Below, piece by piece: positions 45,110 through 55,351 of a stretch of DNA of 64,000 bases. The notes below the pieces were generated by a model. The model was not told where the DNA came from. It saw only the letters and a program-made list of their open reading frames with translations, and searched no databases. Numbering within the stretch: the first letter of the stretch is position 1; every line of letters starts with the position of its first letter. The DNA comes from Aquabacterium parvum (GTDB taxonomy: Bacteria; Pseudomonadota; Gammaproteobacteria; Burkholderiales; Burkholderiaceae_C): positions 1 to 64,000 of the forward strand of contig NZ_LFRI01000084.1 of assembly GCF_001447195.1 (NCBI RefSeq), given 5' to 3'. The translations under genes were made by a program, and so were the position numbers.

Positions 45110-47410
45110 TCAGAAAGCCGTGCCGATCTGGAACTGGAGTTGCTGGATTTTATCTTGGCTGAAGGAGCGAATGGGCTTGCCGTAGCTCAGCTTGAGCGGC
45201 CCCACCGGCGAAATCCAGCTGATGCCCACGCCTGCAGAGGCACGCAAGTTGTCAAGCTTCATTTTGTCGTCCTCCCCCCAGACGTTGCCCGCGTCCATGA
45301 AGCCGAACAGGCGCAGCGTGCGGTCGTTGCCGGCCCCCGGGAAAGGGACATAGAGCTCGGCGTTGAGGTTCACGCGCTTGTTGCCACCGATGTAGGCGCC
45401 TTCGATGTCGATCGGCCCCAGGGAGCTTTGCTCGAAGCCGCGCACCGAGCCCAGGCCGCCACCGAAGAAGTTCTTGAACACAGGGTAAGGCTTGCCTTGC
45501 AGGCCCACGCCATAGCCCACCTCGGCACGCAGGCCCAAGGTGAAGCGGTTGCTCAAGGGGATGTACTGCTGGCCTTCGAGGTCGGTGCGCAGGTAGCGGG
45601 TGTCGCCCAGGAGACCGCTTTCGAAGTTCACGCGCTGGTAGCGCCCCGTCGTCGGGACGATGACGCTGTCGCGGGCATCACGGGCCCAACCCACGGTCAG
45701 CGGCACAGAGGTCACACGGTCACCGAAGGTGTCGCGAAACAGACGGTAGCTCACCGGCAGACCGAGGTCGCCCTTGATGGCTGTTTGCTCCACACCCAGG
45801 CCGAAAAAGACGGTGTCGAACTCGGTGAAGGGCACGCCGAAACGCACCGCACCACCGATGGTTTCGATCTTGTAGTCACCGCCCTGGCTGTTGAGCGGGC
45901 GCGAGTTGCGCAGGAAAACGTCGTAAGAGCGAGAAACACCGTCGTCCGTGAAGTACGGATCGACCGTGCTCAGCACGATCGCGCGGTTGTACTTGCTGGT
46001 ATTGAGCTCGATGCCCAGGTAGTTGCCGGAGCCGAAAACGTTGTCCTGCTTGATCGACGCAGACAGCGTCAACTTTTCTGCCGTCGAGAAGCCGGCACCC
46101 AGCATCAGGTTGCCGGTGGGCTTTTCCTCCACCGCGACGGTCAGGTCAACCTGGTCAACCGTGCCCGGCACTTCAACGGTTTCGACGTTGACGTTCTTGA
46201 AGTAACCCAGGCGGTCGACACGGTCACGCGAGAGTTTGATTTTCTGGCCGTCGTACCAGGCCGATTCGAACTGGCGGAACTCGCGGCGCACGACCTCGTC
46301 GCGGGTGCGGGAGTTGCCCGCCACGTTGACGCGACGCACGTAGATGCGACGCTGCGGCTGGGCCACGAGGTTGATGACGGCCTGTCCTTTCTCGCGGTCA
46401 AGTTCAGGACGCACGTCAACGCGAGCAAAGGCGTAGCCGTACTGCGCAAAGCGGTCCGTGAAGGCTTTGACCGTCGAGGCGACCTGATCCGCCTTGTATG
46501 CCTCTCCGGCATCAATGGTCACCAGTTTGCGGAAGGTGGCCTCTTTGCCAAGGTAGTCGCCGTCGAGCTTGACGGCCGTGACGGTGTAAGCCGGGCCCTC
46601 GTTGACATTGATCACGAGCTCGATGTCCTGCTTGTCCGGCGAGATCGCGACCTGAGCAGACTCGATTCGGAACTCCAGGTAACCCCGGTTGAGGTAGTAG
46701 GACTTCAGGGTTTCAAGGTCGGCGTTGAACTTGGCGCGCGAGTACTGGTCGGACTTGGTGTACCAGGTCAACCAACCACCGGTGGTCAGGTCCATTTGCG
46801 ACAACAAGGTGCTTTCGCTGAAAGCCTGGTTGCCCGTGATGCGGATGGCCTTGATCTTGGTGATCTCGCCTTCCGTGACGGTGAAGGTCACGTTGACGCG
46901 GTTGCGCTCGGTCGGTGTGATCGTGGTGACGATCTCGGCGGCGTACAAGCTGCGAGTGAGGTACTGCCGCTTGAGTTCCTGCTCGGCCCGATCGGCCAGG
47001 GCGCGGTCAAAAGGCTGGCCTTCCGAGATGCCGACGTCCTTGAGCGCCTTCAGCAGCGCTTCCTTGTCGAACTCCTTGGTGCCAACGAACTCAACGCGGG
47101 CGATCGCGGGGCGCTCTTCAACGATGACCACCACCACCTTGCCATCGATCTCGATGCGCACGTCCTTGAACAGACCCGTGGCGAAAAGCGAGCGCAGACC
47201 GGCAGAGCCCTTGTCATCGGTGTAGGTGTCGCCCACGCGGAACGGCAGCGATGCGAAGACGGTGCCAGCGTCGGCACGCTGCAAGCCCTCCACGCGGATG
47301 TCCTTGAGGACAAAAGGCTCGACGGCCCAAGCCGACTGGAACAGGGAGGACGCCAGCAAGGCGGCAAGCAGGGTCGGCTTGAGGCGGACAGCGGTCATGG
47401 AGATGGGCAT
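45110..47410 (-). CDS. bamA: Outer membrane protein assembly factor BamA
   Basis: Essential Omp85 insertase, 766 aa. Signal peptide (LLAALLASSLFQSAWA) then five POTRA repeats to about residue 420 (FVLKDIRVEGLQRADAGTV; VFASLPFRVGDTY), followed by a 16-strand barrel ending in the expected C-terminal aromatic (QFQIGTAF). The Omp85 motif VRGFEQ is in GGLGSVRGFEQSSLGP. The gene starts 10 bp after rseP; a downstream ATG (47398) is an alternative start. Confidence 0.98.
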   Translation of the reverse strand: MPISMTAVRLKPTLLAALLASSLFQSAWAVEPFVLKDIRVEGLQRADAGTVFASLPFRVGDTYTDDKGSAGLRSLFATGLFKDVRIEIDGKVVVVIVEERPAIARVEFVGTKEFDKEALLKALKDVGISEGQPFDRALADRAEQELKRQYLTRSLYAAEIVTTITPTERNRVNVTFTVTEGEITKIKAIRITGNQAFSESTLLSQMDLTTGGWLTWYTKSDQYSRAKFNADLETLKSYYLNRGYLEFRIESAQVAISPDKQDIELVINVNEGPAYTVTAVKLDGDYLGKEATFRKLVTIDAGEAYKADQVASTVKAFTDRFAQYGYAFARVDVRPELDREKGQAVINLVAQPQRRIYVRRVNVAGNSRTRDEVVRREFRQFESAWYDGQKIKLSRDRVDRLGYFKNVNVETVEVPGTVDQVDLTVAVEEKPTGNLMLGAGFSTAEKLTLSASIKQDNVFGSGNYLGIELNTSKYNRAIVLSTVDPYFTDDGVSRSYDVFLRNSRPLNSQGGDYKIETIGGAVRFGVPFTEFDTVFFGLGVEQTAIKGDLGLPVSYRLFRDTFGDRVTSVPLTVGWARDARDSVIVPTTGRYQRVNFESGLLGDTRYLRTDLEGQQYIPLSNRFTLGLRAEVGYGVGLQGKPYPVFKNFFGGGLGSVRGFEQSSLGPIDIEGAYIGGNKRVNLNAELYVPFPGAGNDRTLRLFGFMDAGNVWGEDDKMKLDNLRASAGVGISWISPVGPLKLSYGKPIRSFSQDKIQQLQFQIGTAF

Positions 47411-47420
47411 GCGTTGAAGA

Positions 47421-48839
47421 TCAGTTCGCGCCGAGCAGTCGCGCGAAGTCGTTGTACAGGGCCAGGGACATCATCAGGAGCATGACGGCGACGCCACCTC
47501 GCTGGAGCCTCTCGAGCCAACGCTCGGAAACCGGGCGGCCCGTGATGCCTTCGAAAAGATAATACATGAGGTGCCCACCATCGAGGACTGGCAGAGGCAG
47601 CAGGTTCAACACCCCCAGGCTCACGCTGACGAGGGCCAGGAAACCCACGTAGTAGACCCAACCCAGCTCGGCAGAACGCCCAGCGTAGTCGGCAATCGTG
47701 ATGGGACCACTGAGGTTCTTGATGGAGGCCTCGCCGATCAGCATCTTGCCCAGCATTTCCAGGCTGAGGCTCGCCACATCCCATGTCTTGGACAGCGCTC
47801 GGGTCAGGCCGTCCACAGGGCCGTGCTGAACCGTCACGGTGGCGGCGGCTGAACCCAGCGCCGCTTCGATGCGCGGCAGGCGTTGCCCTTGCACGTCCTT
47901 CATCACAGGCTGCACCAGGACATCCAGCGAGCGCCCTTGACGTTCGATGTGAAAGGTCAGCGGCTGCGGCTGACCGTCGACGGCGCTCTGGCGGATCGCC
48001 TGACGCAATTGGCCTGCATCCTGAATGGGGCTGCCGTTGAGGCTGAGGACGCGGTCCCCCTCCTTGAGCCCGCCGCGCTCCGCCGGGCCATTGGGCACCA
48101 GTTGGGCCACGAGTGGCTCGGCGTAGGGGCCACTCAGGCCCAGCTTCTCAAGCAAGCTCCCATCGACATCGGCAGCCGGGATGCGGCCCACAGCCAGGCT
48201 CAGCTCGCGCTCACCCGAGGGAGATCCTTGTTCCGATGTTCGGCTGACCACACGCAGGCGAACATCACTGCCCTGAACCGCTGCGCGGGTGAACCACCAT
48301 TGCAGATCGGTCATCGAGCGCACGGCAACCCACTCACCAACGGCTTGCGCCGAGTCACCCGAGGCATCTTTCGAGGCGCCCTGGATCTGCACCGCAACGA
48401 CCTCGTCACGCGAACGCAGGCCTGCCTCGGCGGCCAAGCTGCCCACGCGGGGCTCGGCCAGCCAGGGCCGAATCTCCTCGACCCCAGCCCAGTTCACGCA
48501 CGCGTACAACAAAACGGCCAAGACCAGGTTGGCCAGGGGGCCCGCAGCAACGATGAACGCGCGCTGATGCAGCGGTTTCTGATTGAACGCGCGGTGCCGC
48601 TCACTGGATTCAACCCGACCCTCGCGCTCGTCCAGCATCTTCACATAGCCACCCAAAGGCAATGCAGAGACCACGAACTCGGTTTCGCCCCGCGTGCGAG
48701 ACCACAGCACACGGCCAAAGCCCACGGAGAACCGCAGCACCTTGACGTCGCACGCCACCGCAGCACGGTAGTGCCCCCACTCGTGGATGACAACGAGCAC
48801 CCCGATGGTGACCAGGAAGGCCAGAACGGTCATGAGCAT
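47421..48839 (-). CDS. rseP: RIP metalloprotease RseP
   Basis: Site-2 intramembrane zinc protease of 472 aa that cleaves anti-sigma factors and remnant signal peptides. The zinc motif HExxH is VVIHEWGHYRAA at about residue 18, and the third ligand motif is LNLLPLPVLDGGHL near 415. Two PDZ domains lie between (GSLAAEAGLRSRDEV and NGPAERGGLKEGDRVLSLNG). A GGAGG site precedes the ATG at 48839. It lies between dxr and bamA, a standard arrangement. Confidence 0.97.
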   Translation of the reverse strand: MLMTVLAFLVTIGVLVVIHEWGHYRAAVACDVKVLRFSVGFGRVLWSRTRGETEFVVSALPLGGYVKMLDEREGRVESSERHRAFNQKPLHQRAFIVAAGPLANLVLAVLLYACVNWAGVEEIRPWLAEPRVGSLAAEAGLRSRDEVVAVQIQGASKDASGDSAQAVGEWVAVRSMTDLQWWFTRAAVQGSDVRLRVVSRTSEQGSPSGERELSLAVGRIPAADVDGSLLEKLGLSGPYAEPLVAQLVPNGPAERGGLKEGDRVLSLNGSPIQDAGQLRQAIRQSAVDGQPQPLTFHIERQGRSLDVLVQPVMKDVQGQRLPRIEAALGSAAATVTVQHGPVDGLTRALSKTWDVASLSLEMLGKMLIGEASIKNLSGPITIADYAGRSAELGWVYYVGFLALVSVSLGVLNLLPLPVLDGGHLMYYLFEGITGRPVSERWLERLQRGGVAVMLLMMSLALYNDFARLLGAN

Positions 48840-48880
48840 GATGCACCTCCGGAGCGGGTCGAAATCGACACGCTGTGAAC

Positions 48881-50089
48881 TCAGTCAGGCCGGCAACCGG
48901 CCACAACGCCAGCAGCCACGCGACGGGCCTCGGCGTCCAACGCCAGCAACCCCTCCACGGATTCTGCCGCTTCGGCTGGCACCTTGCACTGTGCCAGGGT
49001 CTCCTCGTTGACCCGATGGATCTGATCGAAACGAACCCTGCCATGCAGGAACGCATCGACAGCCACCTCGTTGGCCGCATTGAGCACACAGGTGTGCCCT
49101 GGCGCAGAGCGCAGCGCGTGCCAGGCCAGCTGCAGGCCAGGGTAACGCGATGCATCGGGGGCCTCGAAGGTCAGGGCCCCCAGCTTCAGGAAGTCCAACA
49201 CCTCTGCACCGGACTCGATTCGCTCAGGCCAGGACAGCCCGTAGGCAATTGGCACACGCATGTCCGGCGTGCCCAGTTGGGCCAGCACCGACCGGTCGCG
49301 ACACACCACCATCGAGTGCACGATGCTCTGCGGGTGGATGACCACTCGGATCTGCTCAGGCGCGAGGTCAAACAGCCAGCGCGCTTCGATCACCTCCAGC
49401 GCCTTGTTCATCATCGTCGCGGAATCGACCGAGATCTTGCGACCCATGACCCAATTCGGGTGCGCGCAGGCCTGCTCCGGCGTGATCTGGGAGAAGGTTG
49501 CCGGATCACGCTGGCGGAAAGGGCCACCAGAAGCGGTCAGCACAATGTGATCCACGCGACGCGACCAGGAGGCCGGATCTTCAGGCAGGCATTGAAAAAT
49601 GGCCGAATGCTCGCTGTCGATGGGCACCAGGGTCGCACCACCTTCGCGCACGGCCCGCATGAACAGCTCACCACCGACAACCAGCGCCTCTTTGTTGGCC
49701 AGCAACAGGCGCTTGCCTGCGCGCGCTGCAGCCAGACAAGGCGGCAGTCCTGCCGCACCCACGATCGCCCCCATCACGATGTCGACATCCGGGTGCGCGG
49801 CCACGTCCACCAGCGCCGCCTCGCCATCGAGCACCTCGGTGGGCAGGTCAGCCTGACGAACTGCCTCACGCAAGCTGGCAGCAGCCCGTGCGTCGGGCAT
49901 GACGGCGTATCGGGGCCGCCAGCGCAGGGACTGGGCCAGCAACTCGGGCACGCGGCTCGCGCCCGTCAATGCGAAGACTTCGAAGCGTTCCGGGTGACGG
50001 GCGATGACATCCAGCGTGTTGGTGCCGATCGAGCCTGTCGCCCCCAGCACGCTGACACGCAGGCGTCGGGAATCCGTGAGTTCAACCAT
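48881..50089 (-). CDS. dxr: 1-deoxy-D-xylulose-5-phosphate reductoisomerase
   Basis: Second step of the MEP isoprenoid pathway, 402 aa. NADPH-binding start VSVLGATGSIGTNTLDVI, LLANKEALVVGGEL, metal and substrate region PIDSEHSAIFQCL, SGGPFRQRD and NWVMGRKISVDSATMMNK. The start overlaps the cdsA end by 8 bp. Upstream uppS uses products of this pathway, a sensible grouping. Confidence 0.98.
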   Translation of the reverse strand: MVELTDSRRLRVSVLGATGSIGTNTLDVIARHPERFEVFALTGASRVPELLAQSLRWRPRYAVMPDARAAASLREAVRQADLPTEVLDGEAALVDVAAHPDVDIVMGAIVGAAGLPPCLAAARAGKRLLLANKEALVVGGELFMRAVREGGATLVPIDSEHSAIFQCLPEDPASWSRRVDHIVLTASGGPFRQRDPATFSQITPEQACAHPNWVMGRKISVDSATMMNKALEVIEARWLFDLAPEQIRVVIHPQSIVHSMVVCRDRSVLAQLGTPDMRVPIAYGLSWPERIESGAEVLDFLKLGALTFEAPDASRYPGLQLAWHALRSAPGHTCVLNAANEVAVDAFLHGRVRFDQIHRVNEETLAQCKVPAEAAESVEGLLALDAEARRVAAGVVAGCRPD

Positions 50090-50996
50090 GGCACAAGCTC
50101 AGCAAGGCGATGGACACCGGCAACACCGGCAGCAAGGCATCGACGCGATCAAGCACACCACCATGGCCAGGCAGCAACTGGCTGCTGTCCTTGGCCCCGG
50201 CCTGGCGCTTGACCAACGATTCGAACAGATCGCCCACCACGCTCAGCCCCACCAGGGCCAAGAGCGCCGCGACCATGCCTGGCCAGCCCAGGCCCCACAG
50301 CAGGCGGCTGTACAGGCTGGGTGAATCAACGCCGATGTTCTGATCGGCCCACAACCAGCCGGCAGCCAGGAGCAGCACGGTCAGGGCGCCGGCCACCACG
50401 CCTTCCCAACTTTTGCCAGGGCTGATGGAGGGCGCCAGTTTGCGACGACCCAAGGCACGCCCACCAAAGTAGGCCCCGATGTCGGCAGCCCACACCAGGC
50501 AGAACACCGACAGCATGTGGTTCAAGCCCTGAGCCTTGCTCTCGACCAAGGCCATCCATGCCACCACCAGCAAAGCCAGACCCAGCAGGCGCCTCAACCA
50601 CTGCGGAATGGCCCGCCAGTGACTGGGGCCAAAGCGCAGCGCCAAGGCGCCGCCCACCACCCAGGCGACGGACGCGCCCCACCAGATGACCGAAGGAGCA
50701 CGAAAGCCGAGCAAAGCCTGCCCCGACTCATGCACGTGCGGCTCAGGCGGCGCAGCCATGTCGGCCCACAAAGGCAGCTGAAACCGATGCGCCATGTAGA
50801 CACAGGCACCAGCCACAGCCCCACCCAGCAGCGCCGCGCGCAAACCGGGCGCCTCGTTCAGGCGAGACCACTCCCACCCTGCGGCAGAGATGATAACCAA
50901 GGTGAGCAGCGCGAACGGCCAGGCTGCATCGGCCACCAGCGTGGGCAGCAAAATGGCGACCAGGATCAGCGCCGTGATGACACGTTGTTTGAGCAT
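50082..50996 (-). CDS. cdsA: Phosphatidate cytidylyltransferase (CDP-diglyceride synthase)
   Basis: Inner-membrane enzyme of 304 aa making CDP-diacylglycerol for phospholipid synthesis. The start is the ATG at 50996 (MLKQRVITALILVAILLP); the frame extends far upstream inside uppS but that part is not real. Several membrane helices and the family signature spread over AADIGAYFGGRALGRRKLAP, SPGKSWEGVVAG and GHGGVLDRVDALLPVLP are present. It begins 4 bp after uppS. Confidence 0.96.
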   Translation of the reverse strand: MLKQRVITALILVAILLPTLVADAAWPFALLTLVIISAAGWEWSRLNEAPGLRAALLGGAVAGACVYMAHRFQLPLWADMAAPPEPHVHESGQALLGFRAPSVIWWGASVAWVVGGALALRFGPSHWRAIPQWLRRLLGLALLVVAWMALVESKAQGLNHMLSVFCLVWAADIGAYFGGRALGRRKLAPSISPGKSWEGVVAGALTVLLLAAGWLWADQNIGVDSPSLYSRLLWGLGWPGMVAALLALVGLSVVGDLFESLVKRQAGAKDSSQLLPGHGGVLDRVDALLPVLPVSIALLSLCHG

Positions 50997-51000
50997 GCTT

Positions 51001-51756
51001 TCAGTGACCTTCTCCGCTGCCGATCGCGCCTTCACCCAGACCTGACTCACCCACATCGCCGAAACGGCGCTCTCTGCCGGCGTAAACAGCCAGCGCACAG
51101 TCCAGCTCTTGGGCGTCGAAATCGGGCCAGAGGCAATCTGTGAAGTGCAATTCTGCGTAGGCGCTTTGCCACAACAGGAAGTTCGACAGTCGCACCTCAC
51201 CACCGGTTCGAATGAACAAATCCGGATCAGGCGCGTAGGACATCGCCATGTGACGAGACAGCACCGCCTCACTCAGGTCAGATGCCGCCACGCCATCGGC
51301 CAGGGCCTGTTTGCAGGCCTGCACGATGTCCCAACGGCCACCGTAGTTGAAGGCCACCGTCAGCACCAGCCGGCTGTTGCCGATGGTGTTGGCCTCGGCG
51401 TCCCGCAAAGCATTGCGCACCTTCTCGGACACGTTCTCGAGGTCGCCCGCAATGCGGATGCGCACGCCATCAGACTTGAGCTTGGTCAGGTGCTTGGACA
51501 ACGCCACCAGCAACAGGCTCATCAAGCCGGAGACCTCCTCCTCGGGACGCTTCCAGTTCTCGGAGGAAAACGCAAACACCGTCAGGTGGCCGATGCCGCG
51601 ATCGGCCGTGGCCTGCACCACCTTGACCAGCGCATCCACCCCAGCTTTGTGCCCCATTCCCCTGGGCAACAAACGTTTGCGAGCCCAGCGACCATTGCCA
51701 TCCATGACGATGGCAACGTGTCTGGGCAACGACTGGGGCGGTTGGGATGAAGCCAT
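51001..51756 (-). CDS. uppS: Undecaprenyl diphosphate synthase (cis-prenyltransferase)
   Basis: Makes the C55 carrier lipid for cell-wall and LPS sugars, 251 aa from the ATG at 51756; an in-frame TTG four codons upstream is less likely. Signature HVAIVMDGNGRWARKR holds the magnesium-binding aspartate; [21 protein letters not shown] and DLFIRTGGEVRLSNFLLWQ follow. It lies in the frr-uppS-cdsA order. Confidence 0.98.
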   Translation of the reverse strand: MASSQPPQSLPRHVAIVMDGNGRWARKRLLPRGMGHKAGVDALVKVVQATADRGIGHLTVFAFSSENWKRPEEEVSGLMSLLLVALSKHLTKLKSDGVRIRIAGDLENVSEKVRNALRDAEANTIGNSRLVLTVAFNYGGRWDIVQACKQALADGVAASDLSEAVLSRHMAMSYAPDPDLFIRTGGEVRLSNFLLWQSAYAELHFTDCLWPDFDAQELDCALAVYAGRERRFGDVGESGLGEGAIGSGEGH

Positions 51757-51864
51757 GGCAGGAGGCAATCAGAACGAGGCGCCACGCGAAGTCGGGCGCT
51801 GCAAAAAGAGCGAGGCGGACCTGCCGCCTCGTCGTGGTGGGAGCCGGTGCTCGGACCTCGGCCG

Positions 51865-52425
51865 TCAGACGGCCATGATCTCGGCTTCTTTGCCCTGCAC
51901 CAGTTTGTCGATCTCGGCGATGTGCTTGTCGGTCAGCTTCTGCACGTCGTCCTGAGAGCGACGGTCTTCGTCTTCGGTGATTTCCTTGTCCTTGAGCAGG
52001 CGCTTGGCGTGCTCGTTGGCATCGCGACGCAGGTTGCGCACGGCCACCTTGGCGTCTTCGGCGGCGCCCTTGACGACCTTGGTCAGCTCACGGCGACGCT
52101 CTTCGGTCAGCGCGGGCATCGGCACGCGGATCAGGTCGCCCTGAGTCGACGGGTTCAGGCCCAGGTCCGACTCACGGATGGCCTTTTCGATCTTGGCGCC
52201 CATGCCCTTTTCCCAGGGCTGGACAGAGATCGTGCGAGCGTCCAGCAGGGCGACGTTCGCGACCTGGCTGATGGGCACCATCGAGCCGTAGTAGTCGATC
52301 TGCACCTGGTCCAGGATGCCGGGGTGGGCACGGCCCGTGCGGATCTTGGTCAGCTCGGTCTTGAAGGCCTCGATGGACTTGAGCATTTTCTGCTCGGCGT
52401 TTTTCTTGATGTCTGCGATGCTCAT
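51865..52425 (-). CDS. frr: Ribosome recycling factor
   Basis: 186 aa from the ATG at 52425 behind GGAG; a TTG two codons upstream is not needed. Splits post-termination ribosomes together with EF-G. Family core: [32 protein letters not shown], and the helix [19 protein letters not shown]. Follows pyrH, the invariant neighbour. Confidence 0.98.
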   Translation of the reverse strand: MSIADIKKNAEQKMLKSIEAFKTELTKIRTGRAHPGILDQVQIDYYGSMVPISQVANVALLDARTISVQPWEKGMGAKIEKAIRESDLGLNPSTQGDLIRVPMPALTEERRRELTKVVKGAAEDAKVAVRNLRRDANEHAKRLLKDKEITEDEDRRSQDDVQKLTDKHIAEIDKLVQGKEAEIMAV

Positions 52426-52513
52426 GGACAACTCCGTGCGAGGTGATCGGTTCTGAAGATCAGGTCACCAACGCTTCAGGAAGGAAACAGGAGGACAGGG
52501 ATGGCCAACGTGC

Positions 52514-53224
52514 TCAGACGTGGACCAGCGTGCCTTCGTCCTCGCCTTGCACCACGCGCTTGAGGGCGCCTGGCTTGAAGATGGAGAACACCTTCAGGGG
52601 CAGGTTCTGGTCGCGGCACAACGCAAAAGCCGTGGCGTCGAGCACCTGCAGGTTCTTGATCAGGGCCTCGTCAAAGGTGATGGTGCTGTAGCGCGTGGCC
52701 GAAGGGTCTTTCTTCGGGTCGGCGGTGTAGACACCATCGACCTTGGTGGCCTTGAGCATCACCTCGGCGCCGATTTCGGCACCGCGCAAGGCCGCCGCCG
52801 TGTCGGTGGTGAAGAAGGGGTTGCCGGTGCCGGCAGCAAAGACCACGACCTTGCCCTCTTCGAGGTACTGCAGGGCCTTGGGGCGAACGTAGGGCTCGAC
52901 GACCTGGTCGATGCTGATGGCGGACATGACGCGAGCCGTCATGCCTTCCTGGCGCATGGTATCGGCCAGGGCCAGCGAGTTCATCACCGTGGCCAGCATG
53001 CCCATGTAGTCTGCGGTGGCGCGGTCCATGCCGACGGAGCCGCCAGCGACGCCGCGGAAGATGTTGCCCCCCCCGATGACCACAGCCACCTGGGTGCCCA
53101 GCGCGGTGACTTCCTGGATCTCCTTGACCATGCGCACGATGGTGGCGCGGTTGATGCCATAAGCATCGTCGCCCATCAGGGCTTCGCCGGAGAGTTTCAG
53201 GAGGATGCGCTTGTAAGCGGGCAT
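52514..53224 (-). CDS. pyrH: UMP kinase
   Basis: Phosphorylates UMP to UDP, 236 aa, amino-acid-kinase fold. Landmarks [48 protein letters not shown] and [17 protein letters not shown]. Located between tsf and frr as in most bacteria. A hairpin separates it from tsf. Confidence 0.98.
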   Translation of the reverse strand: MPAYKRILLKLSGEALMGDDAYGINRATIVRMVKEIQEVTALGTQVAVVIGGGNIFRGVAGGSVGMDRATADYMGMLATVMNSLALADTMRQEGMTARVMSAISIDQVVEPYVRPKALQYLEEGKVVVFAAGTGNPFFTTDTAAALRGAEIGAEVMLKATKVDGVYTADPKKDPSATRYSTITFDEALIKNLQVLDATAFALCRDQNLPLKVFSIFKPGALKRVVQGEDEGTLVHV

Positions 53225-53305
53225 GAGACGGGATCCTTGGCTTGGTACTTGGCCGGTTCGACGAGAACTTTAACGCAAAGCTCGGGCGTCACCGGCTCCA
53301 TTCAG

Positions 53306-53325
53306 AAGGGGGCCGAAGCCCCCTT
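53306..53325 (-). other. Hairpin between tsf and pyrH
   Basis: AAGGGGGC (53306-53313) and GCCCCCTT (53318-53325) form an 8-bp stem with a CGAA loop in the 115-bp tsf-pyrH gap. No T-run follows on the minus strand, so it is a weak terminator or mRNA-stability element. Confidence 0.5.
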
Positions 53326-53339
53326 GATTTGCAGTCAGG

Positions 53340-54236
53340 TCACTGACCCTTGGCGGCAGCCACGGTGGCAGCCACTTCGGCAGCGAAGTCGTCCTGCTTC
53401 TTCTCGATGCCCTCGCCCACGACGAACATGGAGAAGGACTTGGCGGTGGTGCCGGTCGACTTCAGGTAAGCCTCGACGGTCTGCTTGCCATCGGCGGCCT
53501 TCACGAAGACCTGGTTCAGCAGCGAGACCTCCTTGAGGTACTTCTGAACAGCGCCTTCGATCATCTTGGTGGCGATGTCGGCGGGCTTGCCGGACTCGGC
53601 AGCCTTGGCCGTGGCCACGCTGCGCTCGACTTCGATCAAGGCAGCAGGCACATCGTCCGAAGACAGCGACACGGGCTTCATGGCAGCGATGTGCATGGCC
53701 ACGTCCTTGGCGGCGGTGGCGTCACCTTCGAACTCCACGACCACACCGATGCGGGCACCGTGCAGGTAGGCAGCCAACTTGCCACCACCGGCGTAGCGCT
53801 TGAAGCGGCGGATGGACATGTTCTCGCCGATCTTGCCGATCAGGCCCTTGCGAACTTCTTCCACGGTGGGACCGAAGCCGTCTTGCGACAGGGGCAGCTC
53901 GCCAATGGCGGCGACGTCAGCGGGGTTGTTCTTGGCGATCAGTTCGGCCACCGACTTGGCGAAAGCCAGGAAGGATTCGTTCTTGGAGACGAAGTCGGTT
54001 TCGCAGTTGATTTCAACCAGGGCGCCGGTGGAGCCGTCCACGGCAGCGGAGACCACGCCTTCGGCGGTCACGCGGGTGGCGGCCTTCGAGGCCTTGCTGC
54101 CCAGCTTGACGCGCAGGATCTCTTCAGCCTTGGCGAAGTCGCCATCGGCCTCGGTCAGGGCCTTCTTGCACTCCATCATCGGGGCGTCGGTCTTGGCGCG
54201 CAGGTCGGCAACCATGCTGGCGGTGATAGCAGCCAT
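53340..54236 (-). CDS. tsf: Translation elongation factor Ts
   Basis: GDP/GTP exchange factor for EF-Tu, 298 aa. N-terminal [20 protein letters not shown], the conserved [16 protein letters not shown] with the TDFV motif, and the dimerisation/core region [12 protein letters not shown]. It follows rpsB across a spacer with a strong terminator-like hairpin. Confidence 0.99.
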   Translation of the reverse strand: MAAITASMVADLRAKTDAPMMECKKALTEADGDFAKAEEILRVKLGSKASKAATRVTAEGVVSAAVDGSTGALVEINCETDFVSKNESFLAFAKSVAELIAKNNPADVAAIGELPLSQDGFGPTVEEVRKGLIGKIGENMSIRRFKRYAGGGKLAAYLHGARIGVVVEFEGDATAAKDVAMHIAAMKPVSLSSDDVPAALIEVERSVATAKAAESGKPADIATKMIEGAVQKYLKEVSLLNQVFVKAADGKQTVEAYLKSTGTTAKSFSMFVVGEGIEKKQDDFAAEVAATVAAAKGQ

Positions 54237-54295
54237 TTGTATTCTCCGTTTGATTCAGGGGCGGTGTCATCACCGCCACACATTCGATCTTGCTG

Positions 54296-54323
54296 AAAAA
54301 AAGGGGCTGATCTTCAGCCCCTT
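54296..54323 (-). terminator. Intrinsic terminator/attenuator between rpsB and tsf
   Basis: AAGGGGCTGA (54301-54310) and TCAGCCCCTT (54314-54323) form a perfect 10-bp stem with a TCT loop; on the minus strand seven T residues follow (54302-54296). It probably lowers tsf transcription relative to rpsB. Confidence 0.85.
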
Positions 54324-54342
54324 TGATCTGGGTGAGGTCGCG

Positions 54343-55089
54343 TCAGGCAGCGTCTTCGCTGACTTCCACGAACTCGTCGCCTTCGGCGGCAGCAGCGACG
54401 ACGTCGTTGACGGCGTTGGCCTTGCCTTCCAGGATGGCGTCAGCGACGGCCTTGGCGTACAGGGCGACAGCCTTGGAGGAGTCGTCGTTGCCAGGGATCA
54501 CGTAGTCGATGCCTTCGGGCGAGTGGTTGGTGTCCACCACGCCGATCACGGGGATGCCCAGCTTCTTGGCTTCGGCGATGGCGATCTTGTGGTAACCGAC
54601 GTCGATCACGAACAGGGCGTCAGGCAGGGCAGCCATGTCCTGGATGCCGCCGATGTCCTTTTCCAGCTTGGCCAGTTCGCGTTGGAACAGCAGGCCTTCC
54701 TTCTTCTTCAGACCATCCAGGCCAGCTTCGACCTGAACTTGCATGTCCTTGAGCTTCTTCAGGGAACCCTTGACGGTCTTGAAGTTGGTCAGCATGCCGC
54801 CCAGCCAGCGCTGGTTCACGAAAGGCACGCCAGCGCGGCCAGCTTCTTCAGCGATGGTGTCGCGAGCTTGGCGCTTGGTGCCGATCATCATGACGGTGCC
54901 GCGGCGGGCCGACAGCTGCTTGATGAACTTCAGGGCCTCTTCGAAGGCGGGCTGCGTCTTCTCGAGGTTGATGATGTGGATCTTGTTGCGATGACCGAAG
55001 ATGAAGGGGGCCATCTTGGGGTTCCAGAAGCGGGTTTGGTGACCAAAGTGGACACCGGCTTCCAGCATTTCGCGCATGGACACGGGCAT
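54343..55089 (-). CDS. rpsB: 30S ribosomal protein S2
   Basis: 248 aa. Family segments: [53 protein letters not shown] and the late [21 protein letters not shown]. First gene of the long minus-strand cluster; its leader is described separately. Confidence 0.99.
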   Translation of the reverse strand: MPVSMREMLEAGVHFGHQTRFWNPKMAPFIFGHRNKIHIINLEKTQPAFEEALKFIKQLSARRGTVMMIGTKRQARDTIAEEAGRAGVPFVNQRWLGGMLTNFKTVKGSLKKLKDMQVQVEAGLDGLKKKEGLLFQRELAKLEKDIGGIQDMAALPDALFVIDVGYHKIAIAEAKKLGIPVIGVVDTNHSPEGIDYVIPGNDDSSKAVALYAKAVADAILEGKANAVNDVVAAAAEGDEFVEVSEDAA

Positions 55090-55351
55090 GTGTAGCTCCA
55101 GAGGTTGAGTCTTGAATCCGGCTGAAACCTCCGATGGCGCTCAGGCCAGCGGGGGCACCTTGGAATGCCGAGATTCGCGTTTCACTCGTTGATTCGATTT
55201 GGCTGGCGAACCAGCCGGTTGCTGCGCCTTTTTCAAGGCGGTTTGCCAACCAACACCACGCTCAAAACCGGCTTGCACTCAAGCACAGGCCGATCAGCTC
55301 ATGGCGTTTCGGGAAAACTCTGGGATTCTAGCATGAAATGCGCTGCATGCA
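55090..55351 (-). promoter_or_regulatory. Promoter and structured leader of rpsB
   Basis: This 262-bp gap holds no gene. On the minus strand TAGAAT (55330-55325) is a candidate -10, giving a leader of about 230 nt. The leader contains hairpins GGCTGG-CGAA-CCAGCC (55201-55216) and CGCCTT/AAGGCG (55225-55230, 55235-55240). S2 autoregulatory leaders are known in other Proteobacteria; here this is inference. Confidence 0.4.

Noticed and set aside
45140-47485. 781-codon open frame antisense to bamA
   Set aside because: Same shadow effect; repetitive V/A/H/R composition and no recognisable motif.
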